DNA from: Zea mays
Lineage: Eukaryota > Streptophyta > Magnoliopsida > Poales > Poaceae
Length of the DNA: 64,000 nucleotides
Assembly: GCF_902167145.1 (NCBI RefSeq)
Contig: NC_050101.1
Location: 133,268,990-133,332,989, forward strand
Direction of reading: 5' to 3'
This document shows positions 44,701-55,424 of the stretch, in pieces. The position numbers were made by a program, and so were the translations under genes. How positions within the stretch are numbered: the first letter of the stretch is position 1; each line of letters starts with the position of its first letter. Under the pieces are notes generated by a model. That model worked only from the letters and a program-made list of their open reading frames with translations. It had not been told where the DNA came from and did not search any database.

Positions 44701-45254
44701 CTCTAACTTGTTATACATGAATTATTTTATTTTATGTATCCATTATTCACTTAGTCAAACGAGATATTCTCATATTATTCCCTTTTTAATTTACAAAATT
44801 CAAATTCCAATCCAAGATAAAGTTTAAGAATGTAAATTTTTAATACGTACTCAAAATCAATTATGAAGCAATAGATATATTTTTATTTTATTTGATTTAT
44901 TTGTTTAGTAGATGTTTGAAATATGAAAAACACTCATATTGTTTTCTTTCTTTTTAGTAAAATAGTATTTTGAATGCGGGATAAGAAGTAGAAGTTACTT
45001 CAAGATTAAATATTCATGTAAATAAATGCTTATGGCACATCATTTAATGATATGCATAATCATTTAGTTGAATAGAAATTTTTTCTATTACTTCTGTTCT
45101 AAAATAATTCTTGGTTTTCAAAATTCAGTCCTCAATTTTCAACACTCGAGTATAATTTGAGATATCTGAATTTACTATTTTATCTCTTCATATATTTATT
45201 TTATTATTATTGTTATTATTTTTATTTTTTCTTATACAAATTTTGGGCCTTACA
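41727..45254 (-). repeat. Tekay/Del-like Gypsy LTR, about 3.5 kb
   Basis: The right end is clear: on the minus strand, PPT-like AAGAGGGTAGGATT is followed by TGTAAGGCCC at 45254, and just upstream the end of pol reads NLEDEI, typical of Tekay/Del chromoviruses. The left end is inferred at TGGGACGCC (41727). A 3528-bp length fits Tekay LTRs. Internal ORFs in the GC-rich part (43440-44560) are unlikely to be genes. The other LTR and nearly all internal DNA are absent, so this is a truncated copy. Confidence 0.65.
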
Positions 45255-45464
45255 AATCCTACCCTCTTAACAGAAATCTCGTCCTCGAGATTTGTAAGAA
45301 AAGGGTGTATAGTCACATTGTCTCAGAAACATATGCACAAACAAAAATCTCAGCATGATGCATAACTTATTAGCAACACATAGGGTCAATTATACCTTAT
45401 TATTCCTCCTAAAATAGTATCATACCAACTACTAACTAAAGTAACATTTAGGTCATACAAATAG

Positions 45465-45466
<2 letters not shown>
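45255..45466 (-). mobile_element. 3' end of the Tekay-like internal region
   Basis: Minus-strand AATCTCGAGGACGAGATTTCTGTTAAGAGGGT is the conserved end of pol plus the polypurine tract. Beyond about 45300 similarity fades. The phrase GTGTATAGTCACATTGTCTC at 45306 recurs with changes at 45551 across the AT tract. Confidence 0.5.

Positions 45467-45543
<77 letters not shown>
45467..45543. repeat. (AT)n microsatellite
   Basis: About 77 bp of uninterrupted AT dinucleotides, 38 units. Confidence 0.97.
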
Positions 45544-45544
<1 letters not shown>

Positions 45545-46110
45545 CTTGGTGTATAATCACATTGTCTCTGATACTACACCACGATCCGAGGCATGGCTTT
45601 GCATATAACCCCAGAAACAGAAACATGATAAGAACGAAGTATTTGGTTCTTAGCTAGCGGGATCCAATGTTTGTTTGATGTAACCACTCTCCCCTTGCAC
45701 TATAAAAGGGGGACAATGTAAAGCTTTAGGAGATTAGATCACTTCATGTGTTAGGGGACTAAGTTCTAACTTCTAACTAGGAGACTCTCCACATGACTAG
45801 GGCTAGTCACACCCAAACTAGCCACAACATTCTCTTCCACAAGAGTTTTATTCTGTATAGAGTGCAAGCATAAAGGTGAATTAGGATCATTAGACTAGAA
45901 CTCTCACCACAAAACAAGAGGTGAGGGGGAACTAAGAGATCTTGATGCTCAGTTTTGTATGTGTTTGTAATCTTATTTGCTTTTATATTCATCAATCGAT
46001 GAATAGCAAGAGGACCTCTCTAATTCACCACGTGCCAATCTATGCTCCGCTCTCTCCTAAATCTCTTTCTTTTTAGTACTTTACATACTCTAGTGTTGTT
46101 ACATAATGAC
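45545..46110 (+). other. LTR-like remnant with TATA box
   Basis: CTATAAAAGGGGGAC at 45700-45714 in a context (short transcript leader, AG-rich then T-rich tail) that resembles a copia-type LTR promoter. No partner LTR or coding sequence is seen, so it may be a solo or truncated LTR. Boundaries unknown. Confidence 0.35.
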
Positions 46111-46291
46111 ATAATGAATATTGAGAATCCTTGATACAGACCGAAGTCCCAAATATGTTCCAAAGTTGAAAAAATGAATTTCTCGCCATCTCTTTTTTTC
46201 CTAAAAGTTCAAGGGTTCAAACTTTATTAGGGTTTTTAGTCTAGCTCTCATTTCATCTCTAAAGGCGTCCCTAGGAAAACGAGAGACGAAG

Positions 46292-46417
46292 GGCTTGTTT
46301 GGTTTGTGGCTAACTATGCCCCACTTTGCCTAAGGTTAGTCGTTCGAATTGAATAACTAACCTTAGGCAGAAAAGTTAGGCAAAGTGTGGCAATTGGGGT
46401 AACGAACCAAACATGCC
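46292..46417. mobile_element. Foldback MITE
   Basis: Termini GGCTTGTTTGGTTTG and CGAACCAAACATGCC are imperfect inverted repeats. The whole element can fold, with inner CACTTTGCCTAAGGTTAGT pairing with ACTAACCTTAGGCA and AGGCAAAGTG. Superfamily (PIF or hAT) is not settled because the TSD is unclear. Confidence 0.7.
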
Positions 46418-46908
46418 TGAAGTCTCACCAAATATGAAGATATAGAAAAATGCTTCCAGATGGTGATAGAGGTAGGAGCTATTTTCTACCTTCTGTATTG
46501 AAGCATCGTTTTTAGCGCGGAATGCTGCTCCCACTGTCCCTCCTGCCTCGCAACTGCTGGAATAAAGAAAAAAATGGAGTGCAAACAATAGGATTCCATT
46601 TGTGTTATATAAAGGAGATATATTATAAATATAAATATATATATATACCAATAATTGGGAAAAAATATAATCGTGTTTGAAAAATATCTCATTTAACTAA
46701 GGTCAATGTGTCAATGCATAGGTAATTAACTAGTATGTATACTAATTGTGAATGTAATTGTCTATTTATCTTTTTTCTAGTATACAATGTACTTATGTAT
46801 CTTTTAATTACAAAAAATCGTAGGTCCAAAAACAAATTTATGTTCGCGAAATCGCGGTCATGTCATGACGCTAGCATTTTATCATCATCATTAGTAAGCT
46901 ATGTTATA

Positions 46909-47050
46909 CTCTCTCCTCTGTTTCAAAATATAGTTATTTTTAGCTCACTTTTTCTTCTATCAACATTCATTCAAATGATAATATATATAACCTATATTTA
47001 ATATTATTTAATAAATATGTGATTAATCTAAAATGAATGGACGGAGGGAG
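46909..47050. mobile_element. Stowaway MITE
   Basis: Starts CTCTCTCCTCTGTTTCAAAATATAG, ends ATGGACGGAGGGAG, flanked by TA on both sides (46907-46908, 47051-47052). The Tc1/mariner Stowaway consensus CTCCCTCCGTTTC is recognisable at both ends. Confidence 0.85.
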
Positions 47051-47195
47051 TATACAATATAAAAAAATGTCTAACATCAACGAACCTTGGCAGTTGGCAC
47101 TGCGCACAATAAAAAATCCATGATTTTTGCCTTTGTGTATGCAAAGTTTCCTTAATTCTGCTGGATCCCACCAGCCTACTCGACACGATGACTAC

Positions 47196-47430
47196 GGGGT
47201 GTTTGGTTGTTTCTACTAAAGTTTAGTCCGGGTCACATCAAGCGTTTGACTTTTAAATAGGAGTATGAAATATAGACCCAATCAACTGGACTAGATTCGT
47301 CTCGTCTTTTAATCTTCGGCTGACAAATTAGTTTTATAATCCGACTACATTTAATTTAATACCCGGAACGGAGGTTCAAACATTCGATGAGACAGGGGCT
47401 AAATTTTAGCGGGGTGTAACCAAACACCCC
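47196..47430. mobile_element. MITE with GGGGTGTTTGGTT termini
   Basis: Left end GGGGTGTTTGGTTGTTT, right end GTAACCAAACACCCC, with CTAC on both sides (47192-47195 and 47431-47434). 235 bp, about 550 bp upstream of the WD40 start of transcription or closer, so it lies in the promoter region. Superfamily uncertain. Confidence 0.75.
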
Positions 47431-47479
47431 CTACATCACACCGCCACCACAGGGCATAGTCGCATAGGTCCACCCAGCG

Positions 47480-47987
47480 ACACTGCCACTGGTGTGCCGT
47501 GTGCAAATGTCCCGTCCCTGTCCCCGTCGTCACGTCTTCTAGAAAACGCCGTTACCCTATTCCCTCCCCGTCGCTATCCACCCCATCGCGTTGCCGGATC
47601 GAGCTTGGCTCTCTCGAACCTTGCTTCGCCGCACGGCACCAAAAGCACGGCCGCGCTCTCATCCCCCTCCACACGTTTCCGCCTCCCGATCCATAGCCGC
47701 CGTGAGCCGCCGCCGACATAGCTCCTCCCTCTCGCAGCTCTCCAGCTCTCGGAGGCCCGCGGCTCATCAACCCGCGCTTCTTCATTCTCGACATCTCACC
47801 CGGCGGCGCGGACGCGCAGTGCACATCACGAGCCGCACGGCACAGCCGCTCTTGTTTTCCTTCGTGGTAGGGGCTGGTGGGCTGGTGGCTTGCCTTCTGA
47901 TCTTTTTTCTCTTATGTCCGCATGTCGCCTGTGTGATCTGAATGTTTGGTTGGTGCGGACAGGGTTGCGGTTCGACGCGGCCACGGG
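47480..47987 (+). promoter_or_regulatory. Probable 5' UTR and UTR intron of the WD40 gene
   Basis: A GC- and CT-rich stretch typical of maize first exons. A UTR intron is likely: donor CGTG|GTAGGGGC at 47867 and acceptor GCGGACAG|GG at 47962. I see no firm TATA box, and the transcription start cannot be fixed by eye. Confidence 0.5.
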
Positions 47988-50900
47988 ATGGCGGCGAGCG
48001 CTCGGGACAGCGCTGATGCGGCGGAGCGAGTCGTGGATGACCACGACGGCTGGGCGTCGGACGGCGAGATGGGCATGGAGATGGATGTGGAAGGCGAGTT
48101 CCACGACCGCGATGCCGACCGGAGGGATGGCGGCATGGATGGTGATGATGAGTACTTGCTGGTGCGTATGACCTTTCATGGTGCTTCTGCCATGGGTGGA
48201 GTACCTCTGTTTAGGTCGAATTCGTAAATCTGAGTAGCCGACGCGTGATGGCTCCAGTCGTACTCCTAATTGCTTGCCTAAGGTTCCTGTTGGCTTTTTA
48301 TTCACCTGCGGAAGAGCTTGAGATCATTCAGGGTTTGGTGGGTAGCACGGCGGGTTACATGTCTGTGCTAGATCATTCAAATTGCTGGTGGACATAGATG
48401 GATCTTCATGTGTACTAGGTTTCTATTCTATCTCGAATATAAGTTTATATTGCTATAATTTATGCTAAGTTTTAAGGTGTAAGTGTGTAGGTGTGATGTT
48501 ATTGATGGGGTGAACCATGTGGGAAAGCATAAGCGGAAAACCAATTGAAAAAAAGAAGGCAATTGTTTTGTAGGTAGGATAGTAATGTTAATTTGCAGTA
48601 GTAGTATGTTTCTACCAAAATTCAAAGCGCATGCCAAATTGCGAGGAGACATTAGCGGAGTGATAAACAAAAGCGGGAAAGATTTCTCTAAGTTCCAGTG
48701 TTGATTTTTACTCATTTAGTCCTTGGTTGCTAATTGTTTATGGGACAGGGAGACTTGATGTCAATGGGGCTTGTGGCGCAGATTCGTTTTGGCCAGTCAT
48801 GTAGGTCTAGAATGCTATGTATCTTCTTTTCTTGTGCTTATCTTCAGCCAATAATGACTTGGTTTACCATCCTCTCTGACAGGTCGCTTTCGTACTAGGC
48901 ATTTGTTGCATAATTTTCTATGGCCAACATGGCACGGTGTCACAGATGCATTGTTTCATCCTTGTTTGATTGGGCTTGGACCAACAAGCTTGAAACACAG
49001 ATTCCAATTAGAATATTTGACTCATGTCTTGTCCTTCTTGATTGGAGTTAAAATTAATAATTAATTCACTTTTTGTATTAACTACTCACTTAACTGTGTG
49101 GCATTTTTTTGGCATAAGCACAAGGTCCACCAGCACTTATTTGCATCGGCTTAGGCAATGATCAATCATGATATGATGATGGCTGCAGCTTACCAGCAAT
49201 TAAAATCTGTTTGATATTTCTTGGATTATGTCTATTTTTATGCCAAAACTGATAAATGATGAATATGACTCGAACCTTAAGGTTGCTCAGACGGTTTTGT
49301 TCATTTAGTGTTTATAACTTATTCATATTGACAACTGTCCATGTTTCTACAGCTCACTAGGATAAGGGACACATCAGCAGCTGAAGCAAGGGCAGGAAAG
49401 GATATACAAGGTATACCATGGGAGAGGATACACATAGCCAGGCAAGACTACCGAAAAGCTAGGTTGGAACAGTATAAGAACTATGAAAATTTCCCTCAAT
49501 CAGGAGAGCTCATGGATAAGGTATTCACTACCACCTAGTCTTATTTCATTAAAGGTTGTTTTTATTATTCCAAATATTCACATTTCCTAATTATTTTAAA
49601 ATATTTTTCTTAGTTGTGCAAGCAAGTGGAGAAGAGCAGCAAGTATTATGAGTTTCAGCATAACACTAGATCAGTGAAGCCATCAATTCTCCATTTTCAG
49701 GTGATTTGGACTCTGTCCTACCATTTATTGCAAGATATGCAGCACCTAACTGTAGTATATTCATTAAAAAAACTAACCGTACTGTATATATGGGAAAAGG
49801 TTCTTGTGGATTGTTTATTTCCTTCTTGCCAGCATTTAGAAGTCTTTCTTCACAAACTTGCAAGTTCCCATGTACCACCTGTATGCAACTATCCATATTA
49901 GCAAGAAACTCGAGGAAGAAAATCAGTATCATTTTTTTGTGTGGCGCTGTAATAGGACTGCTATATGAAATTATAATTCAACAATGACAACAAAGCCTTT
50001 TAGTGTAAAGTATGGTGGGGTAGGCTAGAGTCAAAACCTAACAAGAGCCATTAGTAAACGAGCATGGTGAAATGAATGGTAGTAAGTAAAGAACATTTGT
50101 ACTTGTTTTTAAAGCAAATGTCTTGTTAATTATAACCAAGAAAAGAGTTAAGATGTGTTCCTTCGCATTAGGATCAGCTTTGTTCTCTGCTATGAAATGG
50201 AAACTAGTTAATGTGTTTGTCTGCATCATAATCTTGTCACATGACTCCCAAGGCTGAACAGTACTGACTAACAATTGCTTCTGTAGCTTAGGAATTTGTT
50301 ATGGGCAACCTCGAGGCATGATGTATATTTTATGTCAAATTCCACAGTAACCCATTGGTCATCATTGTCTCACAAATTATCAGAGGTTCTTGACTTCTCT
50401 GGGCACATTGCTCCGGTGGAGGTATTTTCCTTATAGTTTCTTGCTCGCAACCTTCTGATCTAGTAATCATTTTTATGTTTTGATGTTCTCTTCTCTAAAA
50501 ATCAAATAGGTCTCATTGTTAACACAAGTTTGGTCTTATCTTTTTTCCTCCTCACAGAAGCATCCTGGCAGTTTGCTAGAAGGTTTCTCTGGGGTTCAAG
50601 TTAGCACACTTGCTGTGAATGAGGGTTTGTTGGTAGCTGGTGGTTTTCAAGGAGAACTGATTGGCAAGGTAAGCCACCAATGAAGACTTGGTTGCAACTT
50701 TGGTTCAGCTGTTTTATCCACCCATAGGATCTAGCTGTAGATGTTCATTTCTTTTCAGTCTCTGTTTTTTTATAAAAAAACTCGGCTGGGGAGGGAATGA
50801 CCGCCCTCTCGGTATTATATTAAGAAGAGACCGAAACAATGGTCCCGGCCAAGAAAATCCCTGAGCCTTGGTCCCCCATCACTAACGGGCTGGTGCCAAC

Positions 50901-53900
50901 CGTCCACTCTTCAACGGCTCAACCGGAGGGTGGCGCACAAGACATCATAACCCGAGAGCGGATGTGGCACAACAAGGGGATTTTTTTAACCAAGCTAGAA
51001 AATTTGCCCCCTAGGGGAATCGAACCTGAGACTTGGAGGTGCTACTCGGGAGCCTTTAACCACTAGGCTAGAGGCCCTTTCGCAGTCTCCTATTGTTTAT
51101 TATTTTACTTGGTATTATATTACGTATGGTGAAGATCTAAAATGGAAGAATCTTGTTACTGCATGCACTGTATTTTTTAGATAGATGTATCTTCACCAGG
51201 GTGCTTTCTTATTTGGCTTCTGTATCATCACCATTGAAAGCACTGCTTGCATGCTCAGTATCTTCTTTTATGTTACAGGATTTGGAAGGATGTAATATAA
51301 AATTCTGTGCAAGGACAACTTTGAGTGACAATGCTATAACAAATGCCATAGATATACACAGATCGACAAGGTGAGAAACTAACTTTTCAGAACCTATCTG
51401 AAGATATACACAGATCTAATTATCTCTGAATTGCTTTGCAGTGGAAGCTTGCGCATTACGGTATCTAATAACGATTGCGGTGTTCGTGAATACGATATGG
51501 AGAGATTTCAGCTCTTGAACCACTACCGATATAACTGGCCAGTTAATGTAAGTTCTACCTCATTAGGATCCAATGTACTGTTTTGGTTGTTTCATCCATA
51601 TTTGACATTGAGCTAAATACATTGGCAGTCCTTAAACTTGTGGCTCTGTGCCATTTAGGTCCACGAACTCTCAAAATTGAAATCTATTCTAGCCCCTTGA
51701 ATTTGTTAAGTCGTGCATCATAGGTTCATAACCTCTTCATGGGGCTGCTGAGTAGGATAATTTTTATAAATAACACTCTACCATAGTCACCCAATGGCGT
51801 CAAGCGCCTGATTGTAGGCTTGTAGCACTCGATCCGGCCGATGAAGGTGAACACCTTGGCAGCTTTGATGATAAACTGCGGCATCTGCCAGAAGATGGAG
51901 ATGTGCAGGTAGTTCCTTGAGTCATTGAGCATGCGTGCGTGGCGGAGACGTGGAGCCTGGCCACCTCCAGCGTCCCACGTTGAGCATGGACACGATGGAG
52001 ACGGTGAGACCGCTGCCCATGCACTGGAGCTGGGTGAAGTCACGCAGGTTCCTATGCACGTGTCCAGCGTGTTGTAGGTGGAGCCCATGCACGTGTCCAG
52101 CGTGTTGCCCTGCAGGACAAACATGGCCTCGTTGCCAATTGGCAACCCATGAAGTTGGCCATGCAGACAGTGACCTAGGTCGGGTCAAAGCAGCAGGGCC
52201 TGGATGTGCTCGTGCATGGGTACGCACGCTGCGCTGAGCCACCAATAATTCTCCGTCCTAGGCCCTGCAGAAGGAAGAAAAGGACAACATCCTTGTTGCC
52301 GAGGATGACGCAAACGGAAAGGAGGTGTGCAGCGCGGACAGTGGCCGTCTGTTCATGTGCACGTCAGTGACGGCAATAACGTGCCAACATGCACACGCAA
52401 ATCCTGCATTGTCAAGAAAGAATGTATCACAGCGTACACGGCAAGGATCACTAGCTAGCAGTAGCAGTTGCTTCCATGGCACAGTGCTCATGGTCACTGG
52501 TGGCCTGCCGTTGTGTACGCATGCACATAGATGGCCGTATATTTTCTCCCGTCTTATGATACGTACGTTGTGTGGACGAATAAGGTGCATGCGATCGAGT
52601 GTCACTGGCTGGCCAGAAGCGGCTGCAGCGGACATATCGCTGGTGCCGGTGTGCTGATGCTGCACAAGCATATCTTATGTATCACAGGCTCTGCTCTACT
52701 CTCCTCTCCTCTCCCTGTTTCTTGCCCAGCACAATTGCACTGATGGCAGGCTCGTCGCTCGCTCGATTGGGACCTTAGACCTTACAGTGTGTATACGGTA
52801 TATACATACACTGGTAAGTATATGGCCGGGACTAGCGGCATCGTCTGGCCTTGTCGTCTGCTGTATGTCGTCGAGCGAGTGTATATACACTATGGAATGA
52901 TGCATGCACTACTGTGTGTACATGCATTGTACCACCTGCGGTACATGCAGCCAGCAGCCACTGACGACTGTGTTGCACTCAGTTCTGCACCGTCGCACTG
53001 CTCTGGAACACAAACCAAACCAGCATGCTCCAATCCTTCATCGTACTGAACGGAATTTGAAGAGAAAAGACATCGAGAGAGGCTAGTGATATGACACTAT
53101 AACACTATGCCAGCACCGTGTGGTCGACTAGCTGCTGCTCACTGAGGTCGAAGAGCTTCCTTGTGGGCCATGGCGAGTTTTCGCCCTCCACTGTGCTTGT
53201 CGTGCTGAACGCCCAACACAGGCGCACACACATCCTTCATCTTGACGCTGGCGATGGCACCCTTCTCGTGCTAGTCGAAGCTGGCGGGTAGCCGGGTCAC
53301 CTCCTGTGAGACCGGCGGGCATGAGCCACTGGATGCCCCTATCGGCATGGACACCTGTGAGGTGCGCCTCGAACTCCTCACATGTGAGGTTGGACTGTCG
53401 GAGAAGGGCGTGACCCAGTGACTGGTAGGGTGTTTTTTTTGTTAAAATTATTCTATTCAGTAGCCACATGAAGAGGCATGGACTTGCGGTGCATGACTTA
53501 ACAAGTTCAGGGGGCAAGATTTTTATTTTCAGAGTTCGTTGACCTAAGTGACATAGGGTGACAAGTTTAAGGTCCGTCGATATATTTTGTTGGAGTATAA
53601 ATGAGTTGGCCATCTTTCCCTAATCAGCTTAAGCTTTTCGGTTGAACTAGTCGGTGCATGCAACTCAATATGTTATTAAATCCAGAGGTCTTGAGTTTGA
53701 ATCCTTGTTAGCACGATTAAATAAAATAATTGTTGTGCTCCTATTCCACGTAGGCCTGATGGAGCCTCCACGTGAGGGGGAGTATTGGAGTATAAATGAG
53801 TTGCCCACCTTTCCATAATCAGCTTAAGAATTTGGGTTGAAATGATCAGTGCATGCAACTTAATAATATATTTAATGCTTTGACATTCATTATTTGCTTC

Positions 53901-55424
53901 TATAACAACAGCACACATCTGTGAGCCCGGATAAGAAACTTTTGGCTGTGGTTGGAGATGATCGGGATGCTCTTCTTGTGGATTCACGGAATGGAAAGGT
54001 ATGCTTTTTTTTTTTTTGCTTATTCTATCAGGCCTTTTGGTTTATTAATTTGGCCTTTTGTGGCTTAATCCACAACTTATTACTATTACTGCTATTCTTT
54101 TGTTACATCAGTATTTTGAGGGTGTTCATAAAAAAATATATTGTACTACCTCCGTTCACAAATATGACACCATTGACTTTTTTTTGAAAACTTTGACCAC
54201 CCGTGTTATTCAAAATATTTCAGTATAAAAAAAATCAGTACAATACGGCATTTGTTTAGGGCCTGTTTTGTGGATCATAGTATCAATAACTACCATTTTA
54301 GAAACCGTAGGCCTGCAAAGCTTCATATTAGAGGAAGATCCTGAGTAGAGTTTCTAATCTTTTTCATTAAGGCTTTGTTCGTTTGTGCCCGATTGGTGGG
54401 TCGGAACAATTCCTAACCAGATTGCTTCTCTAATTTATATAAACTTTAATTAGGGCCTGTTCGGTTGTACCGGAATGAGCCAGGATTCATTCCAGCTCAT
54501 CAAAATCTATATAAATTAGAGAAGTAATCCGGCTAGCAATTAATCCGGGGCTCCAATCCGGAACAACCGAACAGGGCCTTAGGCCCTGTTCGTTTACATC
54601 GGATTGCACCCGGAATTATTCCGGCTAATCAAAGTTTATATAAATTATAGAAGCAATCCGGCTCGGAATCGTTCCGACCCACCAATCCGACACAAACGAA
54701 CAAGGCCTTAGGCCTTGTTCGTTTCTATCGGATTGATGGGTCGGAACGATTCCTAACCGGATTGCTTCTCTAATTTATATAAACTTTGATTAGGTGGAAC
54801 GATTCCGGGTGCAATCCGATGAAAACGAACAAGGCCTTAGCTGGAACGGTTCCGGGTGCAATCCGACACAAACGAACGAGGCCTAAAAGGTTTTTGCTCA
54901 TATATATAGTTTTACCACTAACAGCAAGAGCTAGTTTGGAGCTTTACGGATGTGTTCTATTACTAACTGAACTGGTGGGAAGTGAAATGCGGATTTGATG
55001 TGTTTTGCAGGTAACCTCTACCCTAGTTGGCCATCTGGACTACTCATTTGCTACGGCATGGCACCCGGATAGCCGGACCTTTGCGACCGGGAACCAGGAC
55101 AAAACCTGCCGTATCTGGGACACCCGCAACTTGTCGACCTCGCTTGCGGTATTGCGGGGCAACATCGGCGCGATCCGGTGCATACGCTACTCCTCTGATG
55201 GACGGTTCCTGGTGTTTTCGGAGCCTGCGGACTTTGTTCATGTGTACAGCGTGGCTGCGGACTACAAGAAACGGCAGGAAATCGACTTCTTCGGTGAGGT
55301 GTCCGGGATCACCCTCAGCCCTGATGACGAGTCCCTGTTCGTTGGAGTGTGCGACCGTGTCTATGCCAGCCTGTTGCAGTACAGGATGATCCATGCATTC
55401 GACTATCTTGATTCATACGTGTGA
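47988..55424 (+). CDS. WD40-repeat protein (C2A9.03-like), 457 residues, nine coding exons
   Basis: Exons 47988-48161, 49353-49520, 49614-49700, 50287-50421, 50558-50668, 51279-51370, 51442-51547, 53912-53998 and 55011-55424. All introns are GT-AG, and phases join to one 1374-nt ORF without stops. The N-terminus is acidic (residues 1-58). WD repeats span exons 4-9: TVSNNDCGVREYDMER, SVSPDKKLLAVVGDDRDAL, GHLDYSFATAWHPDSRTF, GNQDKTCRIWD, SDGRFLVFSEPADFVHVY, and the end HAFDYLDSYV. It matches the conserved plant/fungal family annotated as uncharacterised WD repeat protein C2A9.03; function unknown, probably a scaffold. It is the only intact host gene in the window, with TE-filled introns. Confidence 0.93.
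48162..49352 (+). other. WD40 gene intron 1
   Basis: 1191 bp, GTGCGTATG to TTTCTACAG. I see no complete transposon in it. Confidence 0.7.
50774..51082 (-). mobile_element. tRNA-derived SINE, copy 2, in WD40 intron 5
   Basis: Same family as 5264-5569. The minus strand has TAGCCTAGTGGTTAAAGG and GGTTCGATTCCCC (A and B boxes) and a T-run 3' end. Flanked by an imperfect duplication starting CAGTCTC (50756 and 51083). The B box is closer to the tRNA consensus than in copy 1. Inserted opposite to the gene. Confidence 0.85.
51790..52180 (-). pseudogene. Captured fragment of an NPF (NRT1/PTR) transporter gene
   Basis: Minus-strand readings in shifting frames: AMFVLQGNTLDTCMG, RDFTQLQCMGSGLTVSIVSM, then RLRHARMLNDSRNYLHIS and SIFWQMPQFI..AAKVFTFIG. 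These match consecutive C-terminal membrane-helix regions of proton-coupled nitrate/peptide transporters (FTRLQRMGIGL, IFWQVPQ, EVFTFIGQLEF). A short direct repeat ACACGCTGGACACGTGCAT has duplicated NTLDTC. Only a fraction of the gene is present and frames are broken. Confidence 0.75.
52181..53439. other. Rest of the Pack-MULE interior
   Basis: GC-rich, CATGCA-rich DNA. The minus-strand reading at 53420-53150 (LGHALLRQSNLTCEEFEAHL) is open but unrecognised and could be another captured exon or the NPF 5' region. No further assignment. Confidence 0.4.
53588..53865 (+). mobile_element. Miniature LTR retroelement (TRIM/SMART-like)
   Basis: Two direct repeats of about 83 bp (53588-53670 and 53783-53865; GGAGTATAAATGAGTTG to GCATGCAAC) flank 112 bp. 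After the first comes TGTTATTAAATCCAGAGG, a degraded form of the PBS TGGTATCAGAGCCAGAGG. Before the second comes GTGAGGGGGAGTA, a polypurine tract. No coding sequence. LTR size and total length (278 bp) fit the grass SMART class as I recall it. The two repeats are well diverged. It abuts the right end of the Pack-MULE-like element. Confidence 0.7.
54146..54245. mobile_element. Stowaway-like MITE fragment
   Basis: CTACCTCCGTTCACAAATATGACACC is a Stowaway-type terminus preceded by TA. The opposite end is not recognisable, so it is a truncated copy in WD40 intron 8. Confidence 0.5.
54371..54883. mobile_element. Nested and tandem Tourist MITE array (four copies)
   Basis: In WD40 intron 8. Copy A (54371-54449 plus 54840-54883, flanked by TAA) is split at a TTA. 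Inside are three copies end to end sharing TTA: B 54453-54578, C 54582-54707 and D 54711-54836. Each has GGCCTTGTTCGTTT / AAACGAACAAGGCC-type termini (B has GGGCCTGTTCGGTTG). The TTA spacers at 54450-54452, 54579-54581, 54708-54710 and 54837-54839 fit the PIF/Harbinger target preference. Confidence 0.88.

Larger units (their letters stand above)
51624..53580. mobile_element. Pack-MULE-like element in WD40 intron 7
   Basis: Long terminal inverted repeats of about 145 bp: GTCCTTAAACTTGTGGCTCT.. ..CCTCTTCATGGGGCTGCTGAG on the left pairs with the right end 53440-53580, roughly three quarters identical by eye. Flanking 9-mers AAATACATT and ATATATTTT agree at six positions, a weak TSD. No transposase; the interior carries an NPF transporter fragment and other GC-rich gene-like DNA. 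The Mutator assignment rests on TIR length and gene capture. Confidence 0.7.

Noticed and set aside
45300..45590. TATCAGAGACAATG on the minus strand near 45572 as a possible PBS of a second LTR element
   Set aside because: No LTR end matching the Tekay-like LTR adjoins it; evidence too thin to call an element.
47552..47824. Minus-strand ORF and plus-strand ORFs just upstream of the WD40 start
   Set aside because: Explained by the GC-rich 5' UTR of the WD40 gene; no recognisable protein.
51020..51080. tRNA-like boxes (TAGCCTAGTGGTTAA and GGTTCGATTCC) suggesting a tRNA gene
   Set aside because: Part of a SINE with tail and target-site duplication; the cloverleaf is not maintained.
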